Part shown: piece after piece, positions 23,453-34,350 of the stretch
Layout of the letters: each line of letters begins with the position of its first letter
Position numbering within the stretch: the first letter of the stretch is position 1
Assembly: GCF_029784135.1 (NCBI RefSeq)
Contig: NC_073744.1
Coordinates: 105,481,266-105,545,265 of the forward strand
Origin: Toxorhynchites rutilus septentrionalis
Lineage: Eukaryota > Arthropoda > Insecta > Diptera > Culicidae
Length of the DNA: 64,000 nt
Reading direction: 5' to 3'
Translations under genes and position numbers: made by a program
Notes under the pieces: generated by a model
Told to the model about the DNA's origin: nothing
The model's database searches: none
Seen by the model: the letters and a program-made list of their open reading frames with translations, nothing else

Positions 23453-23978
23453 CCCTGATTCAGGGCAAGAGGTCAAGGATTTGACCACTGTAATATAGTG
23501 GAATTGCAGAAGCATCATTCCTAAACTAGATCAGTTTAAAATTTTAGTTCACAGCTCTAACTGTGATGTATTTTCTCTCTGTGAAACATGGCTTTCTTCA
23601 GCCGATGAGCTGAATTTCCACGATTTCAATATTATTCGCCTCGATCGAAATGATTCGTTTGGTGGCGTACTATTGGGGATTAAAAAATGTCACTCCTTCT
23701 ATAGAGTCACTCTCCCATCGATGACAGGCATTGAAGTTGTTGCTTGCCAGACACAAATCAATGGCAAAGACCTCTGCATTGCTTCGATATATATCCCTCC
23801 CAGAACTACGGTAGGCCGCCATCAGTTCTTGCCGGAGCCGCGGTTAATCTTAGGTGATTTCAACTCCCATGGAATAGCATGGGGATCACTCTACGATGAC
23901 AACCGTGCCACTTTGATTTATGATCTGTGCGACAACTTCAAATTGACAGTTTTGAATACTGGGGAAGCAACCAGAATA
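23453..23978 (+). pseudogene. LINE A ORF2 part 1 (endonuclease N-half)
   Basis: It encodes WNCRSIIPKLDQFK, VFSLCETWLSS, IASIYIPPRT and LILGDFNSHGIAWGS, the endonuclease/exonuclease/phosphatase fold of LINE nucleases. A TAG replaces a Gln codon right before WNCRS, the ATG found in the sister copy is lost, and 18 bases are deleted between GRHQF and LPEPR. The frame stops at the Tc1 insertion after GEATRI. Confidence 0.88.
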
Positions 23979-25273
23979 TAGACCGTTCCAGAAAGTATAG
24001 GCACACTGGAAGAACGCTGCCGTTCAATTGTAAATAGTTTTCTGTGACCGTGTTTGGATACGTCCGATTGTTTACACTCTCTGCTTCATTTTGGTGCAAA
24101 CACAGTCGATTTTTATCACATCCTTTCAAAATGCGAGGACTTTCCGCAAAACATCGTAAAAAAATTGTGCACAAATGGATTACAGTTCCTGGATTGTCCC
24201 TGAGAAAACTGGCGAAACGGGAAGGCGTAAGCGTTAAAGCTGTTCGAACTGCGATCCGTAAGTATGGTGAGGAGAATTCCTTTCTGGATCTGCCGAAAAC
24301 TGGCCGGAAACGTGGTCCAGTATGCCCAAAACTCGACAAAAAGATACAAGAAGTATTTACTACCAAACCTTCGGCATCGGTACGCGACGTAGCAAAAAAA
24401 GTGGGAACATCTACTTCAAATGTTGTGCGTGCTAAGGGAAGACTTGGCCTAAAGACATACCGGAAGCAACGGAAGCCAAAGAGAAGTTCACAACAAGCCG
24501 CATCAGTGAAACCAAGGGCCAGAAAGTTGTACGACAGTATCCTGAGCAAGAATAAAAACTGCATTATAATGGATGATGAAACCTATGTAAAACTGGACTA
24601 CAAAACTTTGCCGGGACCGCAGTTTTATACGGTAAAGGAAGGGAAAAGTCTTGAGGAAACGGAAACATCGATTTATACCGAAAAATTCGGTAAAAAAGCC
24701 ATGGTGTGGCAAGCAATATGTCAGTGTGGTAAATTTTCCCAACCTTTCGTCACAACTGCTACTTTGAATACACAAATATACATCGAAGAGTGTTTGCAAA
24801 AAAGATTGCTGCCTCTGATCCGTCAACACAAGGATCCAGTAGTTTTTTGATTTGGCATCCTGCCACTACGCCAAAGCTACGCTGCAGTGGTTTGAAGATA
24901 ATGAGGTCAATATTGTTCCGAAGCACATGAGTCCTCCAAATTGCCCGGAAATACGCCCAATTGAAACTTTTTGGGCTCTAGTGAAGGCGTACCTCAGGAA
25001 ACATGTTAAGCCATCGACTACAGTGACTCAGTTTCAAAAAGCTGGAAGAAAGCAGCCGCAAGCGTCGGAAACTCATCTGTGCAAAAGCTTATGGCGCACG
25101 TACGAGGAAAAGTTCGCCATCTTGGATATGATTGACAAATGAAGGTTTTGTTATTATTTTTTGTATCTAGAGATAATAGAGAACATATTTGCTGAATAAA
25201 GTTTCTTCATAAAACGTAAAATACGCATGTTAGAGTCATTTCCAAGTGTGCCCATACTTTCTGGAACGGTCTA
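23979..25273 (+). mobile_element. DD37E Tc1/mariner-like transposon
   Basis: A 1295-bp element starts TAGACCGTTCCAGAAAGTAT and ends with its inverse. The terminal inverted repeats are about 31 bp with one or two mismatches, and the flanks are TA on both sides (23977-23978 and 25274-25275). The sister LINE copy gives the empty site (one TA between the GEATRI and ANPPAR codons). It encodes one transposase, which is frameshifted. Confidence 0.95.
24131..25142 (+). pseudogene. DD37E transposase, single frameshift
   Basis: From the ATG at 24131 there are two N-terminal helix-turn-helix regions (GLSLRKLAKREGVSVKAVRT and SASVRDVAKKVGTSTSNVVR), then the catalytic core: first Asp in IIMDDETY, second Asp in DLASCHYAK, Glu in IRPIETFWA. 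I count 37 residues between second Asp and Glu, the spacing of the ITm DD37E family known from mosquitoes. The frame breaks at a T6 run at about 24844-24849, just before the second Asp, and resumes in another frame to the stop at 25142. Otherwise it is complete, so inactivation looks recent. It would cut and paste the element at TA sites. Confidence 0.92.
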
Positions 25274-25941
25274 TAGCCAACCCTCCTGCACGGGCAAGCA
25301 TGCTAGACATATCTCTATGCTCTTCTTCGTTATCCCTGGATTGCATGTGGAAGGTAATCCAAGATCCCCACGGTAGTGATCACCTACCAATAATTTTATC
25401 GATCGCTAATGAATCAAGCTTTCGTGAGTCAGTCAATATTTCGTATGACCTCACGAAGAATATTGACTGGAAAACATTTGCGGAAATAATATCTGAAGCA
25501 ATTGTTTCAATGCATGAACTTCCTCCACTCGAAGAGTATAACTTTATATCGAGTTTGATTTACGAAAGCGCACTTCAAGCTCAAAAGAAACGTGTACCGG
25601 CTACCACTTTCCGACGTCGTCCTCCATCACTTTGGTGGGACAAGGAATGTTCAAAGGTCTACCTTGAAAAATCATCCGCTTTCAAAAAATTTAGGAAAAC
25701 TGGATTAGTGGAATGGTTTCTAAAGTACCAAGCTCTAGAAGCCAAACTAAAAGGTTTGATTAAAGCAAGAAAGCGTGGATATTGGCGGAAGTTCGTCAAT
25801 GGTTTGTCAAGGGAGACCGATATGAGCACTCTTTGGAATACGGCTAGGAAAATGCGTGGCTGGAACCATACAAACGAAAGTGAGGAATACTCTGACCGTT
25901 GGATTTTTAACTTTGCAAGGAAGGTTTGCCCCGACACCGCT
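25274..25941 (+). pseudogene. LINE A ORF2 part 2 (endonuclease end, linker)
   Basis: It resumes with ANPPARASMLDISL, includes DPHGSDHLPI (the conserved endonuclease SDH motif) and a basic linker (WWDKECSKVYLEKSSAFKKF, KRGYWRKFVNGLS). It ends in CPDT/A at the LTR insertion. The frame is open throughout and close to the minus-strand copy. Confidence 0.9.
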
Positions 25942-26823
25942 TGTTACTGTTTCATTTTGTAGGCTCTAGTGTATATTTATAAACATAATGATAACGCTCT
26001 GAAACAGAACTATATATGCAAAGTAGGAAAACATTTTAGTACAACACACAACACACACAACACACACACCTACCTTCTGAAAGCTGCAGTCCCTGATCCA
26101 CGAAAAGAACATCGAAAAGAGAATATAGATGGTTAAAGAGGAAATTAAAAGCTGTCGGAAAAGAGGAAGAAAATTATAAGTAACTTTACTTGGTAGGAAG
26201 AATTGTAAAATTCTGCCATTTCCTGGTTGAGTTCAGTGCTAGAAGCATTAAATTAAAAGGTGTATTGTTATATTCCACTTTGTATAGAAGAGTACTCTAG
26301 AACAATAGTGTGTCTCAGGATTATTTGAATCAGGACCCGTAATTTTATCCACTGGAAAGCTCCTGTGAACCACACGCGCAATATTCCTCGCTTAGAACGC
26401 CGAATGCTGGAAACCAAGTTTGCTAAAACTGGTCCGCAGCAAAGCTTCGGCGATCGTGCCACCGTCAACCCGAGAAGAGCTTAACCGTCAGGACATCGAG
26501 ATCCCGCCACCGCGTGCATCCGCAGCAGCAGCAGCCGGCCGGCCATCACCACACTCTATACACTCCCACAGCAGCCATTGTAATTAGGTAACAATAAACG
26601 GAAAAAAAGATATATTTACCTGTTTTATATTGGTGATAATCCGAGCCCTTGACACGCTAAATCACCTGGATCACGAGGAAAGCCGACCCTGAGAGCTACA
26701 GGCCTCAAGCTCGAGCTAGCCACGAGAAAAGAGGCCTTGAGAGCCCAACCTCAACGATCCCCGAGGCTCAGACCAGGGATCGAGGTTTAGAGGGAGGTCC
26801 GTCTGACCCCTATGAGAGTAATA
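25942..26823 (+). repeat. 5' LTR
   Basis: 882 bp from TGTTACTG to GAGAGTAATA. Its first ~120 and last ~230 bases match the 3' LTR very closely, but the middle differs strongly. An AATAAA lies near 26591. A CA-rich stretch (26040-26070) is shared with the other LTR. Confidence 0.93.
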
Positions 26824-26825
26824 AT

Positions 26826-26836
26826 TGGCGCCCAAC
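26826..26836 (+). promoter_or_regulatory. tRNA primer-binding site
   Basis: TGGCGCCCAAC begins two bases after the 5' LTR. It is complementary to the 3' end of insect tRNA-Lys (GTTGGGCGCCA), the primer used by gypsy-type elements. Confidence 0.75.
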
Positions 26837-27278
26837 ATACAAGATTGAAAGCGGTCAAGAGCTCAAGATTAACCAACATTTTCGGAGCGTTGTAGGTGTT
26901 AGGTTAGGTGCAGGTACTCTAAAGTGAGCCTAAAGTATTCGGATAGTGCATGAACACTATTTCTCGGCAAATATACATTTCTATTTAAGAAGTGCTTCCT
27001 AGTGCGCGTACGTTAACGAAAGTGAACTGATTAGCGAGGTTAGAATCAAATAGCGGATGTTTTTTTCGGAGAAATTGAGTGAACGAATGAAAGAGTGATT
27101 AACGGGGCTTGATTCAAATTAATTCACCAAATATTACCTTGTTTCGGATTGAATTAAAATACAGCGATTCAAATATCATTTATTCAGATTTTCATACAAA
27201 AGAATCGTATACAGAGAGTTGAGTGATCACAACGCATTACTTACACAATGGATCTACAAACAATGTACAAATACATGG

Positions 27279-29462
27279 ATGTGTCCCATTGATGAAGTGT
27301 CGATTGATGAAGTGGAACATGAATTATTGATTCGGAAGATGTTGATTGATTTAGATCAACACGAAAGCGTTAAGAGGAGAAAGCTGAAGGATCGCATGAA
27401 GTTAGAGAGAGAAACAGAAGAGTTTGTGGTCTACCAAAGTCGGAGAGCGGTTAGAGAAGAAATGTCCATCATTGCGACTAAGCTTCACGTAATAGAAAAG
27501 GTGCTTGAAAACCCAAAAGTTGATGCCCGCCAAAGACAAAAACTTAAAACTAGACTGGTGCATTATCGTGTGAGAATTTATTTACTTTCTCTATCATCAG
27601 AGGCAGCGAAATACTCGCATGAAATTTCAAAAATGGGGAAACGAGCTTGTCAGATTTTCGTGAAATATTTTCCGGAAATACAAGGGGGAAAGGGAACTTC
27701 CAAAGCGGGGGCAAAACAATCGAATAGTGAGATCAATCGAAGAATTGAAGAGGTTAGGAACGAAATAGGAATGCTGAGCGAAACGATGGAAGGGAATGCT
27801 CTGGGAGAAGTAAAAGAGAGTCAACATGAAAATGCGGTGGATGTGGGAAATGTGTCCATAGAATCGAAGGAAAGTGAGATAGAATCATCAGTGAGAAGAT
27901 CAGATGAAATGATGTTATATTTAAAAGATTTTGAGGAGGGAAAATTAGAAAACGCGGCAAGTTTAGTTGAAATTTTCAAATCGTTTGTGGTGCAAACAAC
28001 AGAGCAGCAAAAGTTCATGAGAGAGAAAGAGATCGAGGCAGAGAGGAAAAGAGAACGTGAGGTCAAAGAAAATAGAGATCGGAAAAAGCGTCTCGAAAAA
28101 TTGCTAATGAATTTGAATGAACAGTTAAGAACCAATATCAATACACATACGCAGAATGAACCAGATCGAGCTTTGAAACAGACGATGAGCATAAAAATTG
28201 AATCCGATGAAGAAGAGCTTTCGAATACAGATAACGTAGAAGGCGAAACTGGAGGCAGATTCGAGGAGATTAAAAAGTCTGATAAGAGATTGGAACAGAT
28301 GGAAAAATTAGCATGTCAGAAAATTAAAGGAATGAATCTGAAAAAAGGCAATACGTTTCTTTCGGAAAAGAATAACGATAGACGTCACAGAGAAAATAGA
28401 TATTCATTGTATTCATCTAGTGGTACAGATAGCCTAGACTGGGACAGTTCGAGTACACGAAGTACCTCAGAATCCAGTCTGGATAGGAAAAGCAAGAAAA
28501 ATATCAAGAGAGGGAAGCAAACATTCGACAAACTGAAGAGAATTCCAGTGTCGGAGTGGAGGGTTAAATATGACGGGAAAGATCAGGGGAGACGAGTGGC
28601 GGAATTTCTAAAGGAAATTGAACTGAGAAGGAAATCGGAAAAGATATCTGAGCGGGAATTGTTTCGAGGAGCTATCCACTTATTTACAGGGAGAGCAAAA
28701 GATTGGTTCATGGAGGGGTACGAGAATCGTGATTTTCGAAATTGGCATGAACTCAAACGAGAATTAAAGCGTGAGTTTTTACCACCAGATCTGAACTTCC
28801 AGATAGAAATTCAGGCAACCAACCGTCGTCAAGCTCGAGGAGAAAAGTTCGTAGACTATTTCCACGACATGATAAAACTTATCCAGTCTATGACAAGACC
28901 AATGTCAGAGAGAAGAAAATTCGAAGTCATATGGCGAAACATGCGATTTGACTACAAAAATGCAATGATTGGAGCTGGTATAAGGTCATTGCCAAAATTG
29001 AAGAAATATGGTCGAATGGTAGATGAAAATTATTGGAACATTTATCAGAAACCAACAGAAAATCAATATCGTTCAAAAACGAATCAAGTTAATGAGATAT
29101 CAGAAATGCCCACATCCGATTCGTCCAATTTCAAAAACAATTCACGTGTTTTCGTTCAAACCAAACATAAAGTTGAGCAAAACAAAACCAAATATCGTCC
29201 AATGAAAGAGAATGAGAGAAAGGAAGAAACAAAGGAACAATCTATAGATCTAATGGAAGGTTCAGCCAGGGGGACGATGCAGGTTTTAGTCAACCAATAT
29301 AAGCGCCCCGCTATTGGCACATGCTATAACTGCAGGAAAATTGGGCACCACTATATTGAGTGTCCCCAGCCAAAGCAACAGTTTTGTAGACTTTGTGGTT
29401 TTCCTGATGTGATGACTTCCCAATGGGAACATTGTTTAAAAAACGTAAAGAATTCAGCTTAA
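27279..29462 (+). CDS. gag: Gag polyprotein of LTR retrotransposon
   Basis: About 727 codons from the first in-frame ATG (27279). The frame is open from 27219, so a slightly longer protein is possible. The N-terminal half is charged and predicted coiled-coil (EREVKENRDRKKRLEKLL and similar). At about residues 430-600 lies a retrotransposon capsid-like domain (FRGAIHLFTGRAKDWFMEGY, KREFLPPDLNFQIEIQATNR). A zinc knuckle CYNCRKIGHHYIEC and a second partial knuckle (CRLCGF) close it. It forms the particle and binds the genomic RNA. The stop is TAA at 29460; pol overlaps in the -1 frame with a slippery site before the stop. Confidence 0.9.
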   Translation: MCPIDEVSIDEVEHELLIRKMLIDLDQHESVKRRKLKDRMKLERETEEFVVYQSRRAVREEMSIIATKLHVIEKVLENPKVDARQRQKLKTRLVHYRVRIYLLSLSSEAAKYSHEISKMGKRACQIFVKYFPEIQGGKGTSKAGAKQSNSEINRRIEEVRNEIGMLSETMEGNALGEVKESQHENAVDVGNVSIESKESEIESSVRRSDEMMLYLKDFEEGKLENAASLVEIFKSFVVQTTEQQKFMREKEIEAERKREREVKENRDRKKRLEKLLMNLNEQLRTNINTHTQNEPDRALKQTMSIKIESDEEELSNTDNVEGETGGRFEEIKKSDKRLEQMEKLACQKIKGMNLKKGNTFLSEKNNDRRHRENRYSLYSSSGTDSLDWDSSSTRSTSESSLDRKSKKNIKRGKQTFDKLKRIPVSEWRVKYDGKDQGRRVAEFLKEIELRRKSEKISERELFRGAIHLFTGRAKDWFMEGYENRDFRNWHELKRELKREFLPPDLNFQIEIQATNRRQARGEKFVDYFHDMIKLIQSMTRPMSERRKFEVIWRNMRFDYKNAMIGAGIRSLPKLKKYGRMVDENYWNIYQKPTENQYRSKTNQVNEISEMPTSDSSNFKNNSRVFVQTKHKVEQNKTKYRPMKENERKEETKEQSIDLMEGSARGTMQVLVNQYKRPAIGTCYNCRKIGHHYIECPQPKQQFCRLCGFPDVMTSQWEHCLKNVKNSA

Positions 29463-32400
29463 GGGGGCAAGTTGAATTTTCGAGTAGCATGCCTCCGAAT
29501 CAAATAACTGCAGATTTGAATTATCATGGGTTTCAGCGATTTTCCGATCATGATTACATTTCGGAGAATGACGTAGAGGAGCTTTTCGTGAGGGTTCAAA
29601 AAGATAATCGACCATTTGCAAAAGTTTCCGTGATTGGAAGAGAGATAGTGGGTTTGTTGGACAGTGGCGATGAACGAACAATTTTAGGAGCAGGCTGTGA
29701 GAAACTGATAAACTCACTCAAGCTTAAAGTGTATCCGACTGACGTATCTTTGAAAACGGCTTCAGGAACTCCTATTGAAGTTGAAGGGTATGTGTACTTG
29801 CCCATCACATTTAACAATGAGAATCATATTATCAAGACACTCATTGCACCAAAACTCAAACACAAATTAATTATGGGATACGATGATTTCTGGAAAGCTT
29901 TTGGAATTCATCCAGCAGTGCTTTCAAACAGCTTACCGAGGGAGGAATTTCTCGAAGAGATCTCCGAATCAAATGAAATAGCATCGAAAGGAGAGAAAGA
30001 AGAGGGAATAGTGCTATCAGAAGATCAAAAAGTGCAACTCGAGGAGGTGAAAGCTCTTTTTATAGCAGCTAAGGATTGTGAAATATTAGGGTTCACTCCA
30101 TTGATCTCTCATAAGATAGAGATTAGGGAGGAATATAAAAATGCAGCACCTATTAGAATTAACCCCTATCCAACTTCTCCTTTGATACAAAAAAAGATTA
30201 GTAATGAGATTACAAAGATGTTGAAACAGCAAGTGATCGAAGGAAGTAAAGCGATTTGCGTCTCAGTACTGTCCCCGTGATTAAACCTAGCGGAGAGGTT
30301 CGATTGTGCTTGGATGCGATCGAACTAAGAAAGACGCTTATCCTCTCCCACACCAAGACCGTATACTGAGCAGATTGGAATCTAGCAGATATTTGTCAAC
30401 GATTGACTTGACTAAAGCATTCTTGCAAATTTCGTTAGATTCAGATTCGCGTCAGTTTACGGCCTTCTCGGTGATGGGGCGAGGGTTATTTCAGTTCACC
30501 AGACTTCCCTTCGGCTTGGTTAACAGTCCAGCAACGTTAGCCCGTTTGATGGATCAAGTCCTAGGCTATGGTGAACTGGAACCGAATGTGTTCGTCTACC
30601 TCGACGATATTGTTGTGGTAAGCGAAACATTCGATGCACATGTAAAAAATTTTAAAGAGGTGGCTCACAGATTAAAATCTGCGAATCTTTCGATCAATTT
30701 GGACAAGTCCAAATTTTGTGTGGATGAACTTCCCTATCTCGGCTATATTCTCACATCGGAGGGCCTGCGACCCAACCCCGAGAGAATCGAGGCAATCGTG
30801 AACTATCAACGTCCAACTTCTCTTCGCTCACTTCGCCGATTTTTGGGAATGGCGAACTACTACAGAAGATTCATTCCTCAATTCAGTGAGATGTCTGCTC
30901 CGCTCACAAGCTTATTGAGAAACAAACCCAAAACAATTACATGGAATCCCACAGCCGAACAAGCTTTCGCTCTTCTCAAAGATAGCTTGATCGCAGCACC
31001 GATACTAGCTAACCCTAATTTTGAATTGCCTTTTTTCATTCAAACCGATGCGAGTGATAACGCAATTGCAGCGGTACTCACCCAGCATCAGGATCAGGGA
31101 GAAAAAGTGATTGCATATTTCTCGCAAAAGCTCTCACCAACTCAGCAATCCTATGCAGCCACTGAAAAGGAAGGCTTAGCGGTGCTGAGTGCCATTGAGA
31201 AATTCCGACCATACGTCGAAGGAACACATTTTGTAGTAGTAACAGACGCATCTGCTCTGACCCACATTATGAAGGGGAAATGGCGTACATCCTCGAGATT
31301 GAGTAGATGGAGTATCGAGCTCCAGGGATATGACTTTGAAATACGTCACAGACGAGGTAAGGATAATATCATCCCTGATGCCCTGTCGCGTTCGTTGGAA
31401 GTTGCAATTGTGGATGAAGTAGAAGATTGCTGGTACACCACTTTACACAAAAAGGTTCAACAAAGTCCTGAAGAGCATCTCGATTTTAAAATTGAGGGAG
31501 GGAAACTATATAAATTCATTCCTGTCAAAACAGCAGTCCTAGATTTTCGTCACGAATGGAAACTCTGTGTTCCAGAGAAACTAAGAAATCAACTTATGAA
31601 TGAAGCACATGACCAGTCATTGCACATTGGCTATGATAAAATGCTCGAAAGAGTACGTTTGAACTATTTTTGGCCAAAAATGGCATCATCCATTAAAAAG
31701 TACGTTTCGCAATGTCAGACATGTAAGGAATGTAAACCGTCATATGTGTCGCAGCATCCTCCAATGGGGAATCAGCGCTTGGTAACGAAGCCTTTTCAGA
31801 TTCTGGCTATGGATTTTATCCAGACGTTGCCTCGCTCTAAATCTGGAAACATGCATCTCCTGGTTCTCCTCGATTTATTCTCGAAATGGACACTTTTATT
31901 TCCGGTCAAAAAGATTTCCTCAACATCCGTCATTAAAATCCTGGAAGAACAATGGTTTAGGCGATATTCGGTGCCGGAAATAGTCATTAGTGACAACGCT
32001 ACCTGTTTCCTGAGTAAAGAGTTCAAGTCCTTTTTAGGGCACTATAAAGTCCAGCACTGGACTAATTCGCGGTACCACAGTCAGGCCAACCCCGTAGAAC
32101 GGGTCAATAGGAACATCAATTCGTGTATCCGGACGTACGTTAAAATGGACCAACGTCTTTGGGACACAAAAATCTCTGAAGTCGAGTATATCCTAAACAA
32201 TACAGTCCATTCTTCCACGAATTTCACACCCCATAAAATATTGTTTGGTCACGAATCACTCGTAAGTGGCGAAGATCATCTTTGGGATCCGGACATCGAC
32301 GAGAGTTCTATAAGGGATAGAAATCATCGTCATATGAAAGTGAATCGCGAAATTTACGACATTGTGGTTTAAAATTTGGCAAAAGCACACGAGAAAAGTA

Positions 32401-32645
32401 AGCATACTTACAACCTTCGTAGTCAAAAAACGGCCCCAGTTTATAAGGTAGGCCAAAGAGTTTTCAAAAGGAATTTCACTCAATTCTCGGCAGCCAACTC
32501 GTACAACGCTAAATTAGGTCCGTTGTATACGCCATGTACGATCGTTTACCGGAGAGGATGCAGCTCGTACGAGCTCATAGATGATCGAGGCAAAAATATT
32601 GGCATTTTCTCGGCGGCTGATCTCAAGCCAGGAAATCCAACATAA
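29423..32645 (+). pseudogene. pol: Pol: protease-RT-RNase H-integrase, disabled
   Basis: Frame 1 (to 30280) has an aspartic protease (VGLLDSGDERTILGAG) and the RT start. Frame 2 (30306-32372) has RT (DLTKAFLQI, FTRLPFGLVNSPATL, active site YLDDIVVV), RNase H (QTDASDNAIAAVLTQ, TEKEGLAVLSAIEKF, DALSRS), the zinc HHCC region (CQTCKECK) and the integrase core (MDFIQTLP, ISDNATCF, NPVERVNRN). An in-frame TAA at 32370-32372 precedes the integrase C-terminal domain (LGPLYTPCTIVYRRG), which ends at 32645. Between 30270 and 30330 two frame changes with a probable small deletion separate the RT N-terminus from the rest. It is expressed by -1 frameshifting from gag. Confidence 0.93.
29438..29478 (+). 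promoter_or_regulatory. -1 ribosomal frameshift signal (gag-pol)
   Basis: AAAAAAC at 29438-29444 is positioned A|AAA|AAC in the gag frame, a canonical slippery heptamer. After a 6-base spacer, AATTCAGCTT (29451-29460) pairs with AAGTTGAATT (29469-29478) around an 8-base loop (one G-U pair). Slippage by -1 enters the pol frame exactly. Confidence 0.75.
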
Positions 32646-33365
32646 TTTAATTTTTCGGAGTTTTTCCTTATTTTATTATGTCTAAAAAAAAGGAAATAAA
32701 TGAGAATAAAAAGTAATTTTGTGTATACCTTGTAGAGCCATTGTGATGTGTTGCGTCGTTAAGAGAGATCAATTCAATTCTGATCGTTCTTTGTGGTACA
32801 CGTAGCTTTTATGGTAGAAAAGAGAAGTAACGCGAATTTGACGGTTGTCGACATACAAGCCGAGTTTCAAGAGAGCTTTTTAGAACATTTTGCTATAAAA
32901 TAGAATTATTTAAAACCCAATAGAAAATCACAGATCGAACAAATAGGAAGCGCATTAGGAATGCCACCGATCAAGGAAATAAAACTAGAAATGTAAAATT
33001 TCCAATCGCTGTTAGTAGATTTTGTGAACCGGTTCAATTTACACTATTTAGTTCGGAAGTGAAAAACCAGAAAAAAACAATCCATTTTCTCAATTTTCAT
33101 ACACCATATTATTTCGGCATTACTCGAAATACCAACCGTTGTTAATAATTCGCGATGATAAACATATTCTCTCCCATATCCAAGGATATGCTTGGAATAT
33201 TGGTTTGAAGAGAATGTTTGTTAAACACTCCGAATTAGTAATACGCGTGTAAATAGCATATCATTGAGAAATCAATGAAATCAACTATTTGATCAAACCA
33301 TGCTTTAATGTTCGTTCTTGTTTAGATTATAGGCACCAAAGGTTATAATTTTTTTTTTTTTTGAG

Positions 33366-33380
33366 AGAAGTGGGTGGTAG
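33366..33380 (+). promoter_or_regulatory. Polypurine tract
   Basis: GAAGTGGGTGGTAG and its purine-rich lead-in abut the 3' LTR start at 33381, the expected place for plus-strand DNA priming. A T-run (33346-33361) precedes it. Confidence 0.6.
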
Positions 33381-34350
33381 TATTACTGTTTCATTTTGTA
33401 GGCTCTAGTGTATATTTATAAACATAATGATAACGCTCTGAAACAGAACTATATATGTAAAGTAGGAAAACATTTTAGTACAACACACAACACACACAAC
33501 ACACACACCTACCTTCTAAAAGCTGCAGTGCCTGGTGCGCAACTCGAAGATCATAAAAAAAAGGAATATAAATGGTTAAAAAAAGAAGATAAAAGCTGTC
33601 AGGAAAAAGAGGAAGAAAAATCAAAAATTACTTGGTAGGTGTAATTGTTACAAGCTGCCATATCCTGGTTTAGATCCGTACTGAAAGCACGATTTTAAAA
33701 AGTGTATTCTAGTATTCTACAGTTATACTACAGAATACTTTAGAACAAAAGAAAGTGTGCTTAGGAAAATTGTAAGAATCAGGTAGGATTCCAAAAAGGA
33801 CCATAGAAGATTTAATCCAGTTAACAAACTAGCAGCAGTAGCCTTATACCTCCCTCTTCGTTAGGGTCCGTTATATCATCCGCTGGAAACCTTCAGTTAA
33901 CAGCACGGGTGAAATCTCTCGCTTTTAGCACGGAGTTTAAAACCAAACTTGCTTTAGCTGGTCCCCAGCAAAGCTTTGGGCGATCGTGACATCGTCATCC
34001 CGAGACCCGAGAGGAACTCAATCGCCAGGACATTGATACCCCGCCACTACGTGCATCAGGAGCAGCAGCAGCCGGCCGGCCGTCCCGACACACTACACAC
34101 CCACACAGCAGCCATTGTATAATAGGTAACATTAAAAAAAATATACTTACCTGTTTTATATTGGTGATAATCCGAGCCCTTGACACGCTAAATCACCTCG
34201 ATCACGAGGAAAGCCGACCCTGAGAGCTACAGGCCTCAAGCTCGAGCTAGCCACCAAAAAAGAGGCCTTGAGAGCCCAACCTCAACGATCCCCGAGGCTC
34301 AGACCAGGGATCGAGGGTTAGAGGTCCGTCTGACCCCTATGAGAGTAATA
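33381..34350 (+). repeat. 3' LTR
   Basis: 970 bp from TATTACTG to GAGAGTAATA. It is 88 bp longer than the 5' LTR, with a diverged middle that includes extra sequence around 33780-33870. The last ~230 bases are almost identical to the 5' LTR. Confidence 0.93.

Larger units (their letters stand above)
25942..34350 (+). mobile_element. Complete Ty3/gypsy LTR retrotransposon, no env
   Basis: An 8.4-kb element inserted into LINE A with a 4-bp target duplication CGCT (25938-25941 and 34351-34354). Order: 5' LTR, primer site, gag, protease, RT, RNase H, integrase, 3' LTR. LTR ends are TGTTAC/TATTAC...GTAATA, a 6-bp inverted repeat in the 3' copy. The 735 bases between pol and the 3' LTR (32646-33380) hold no envelope gene. 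Pol is broken in two or three places. Confidence 0.95.

Noticed and set aside
23938..24564. 208-codon minus frame across the Tc1 element
   Set aside because: Antisense of the transposase and terminal repeat; no motif.
32646..33380. Possible envelope gene between pol and 3' LTR
   Set aside because: AT-rich with only very short frames; no signal peptide, glycosylation-rich stretch or membrane anchor.
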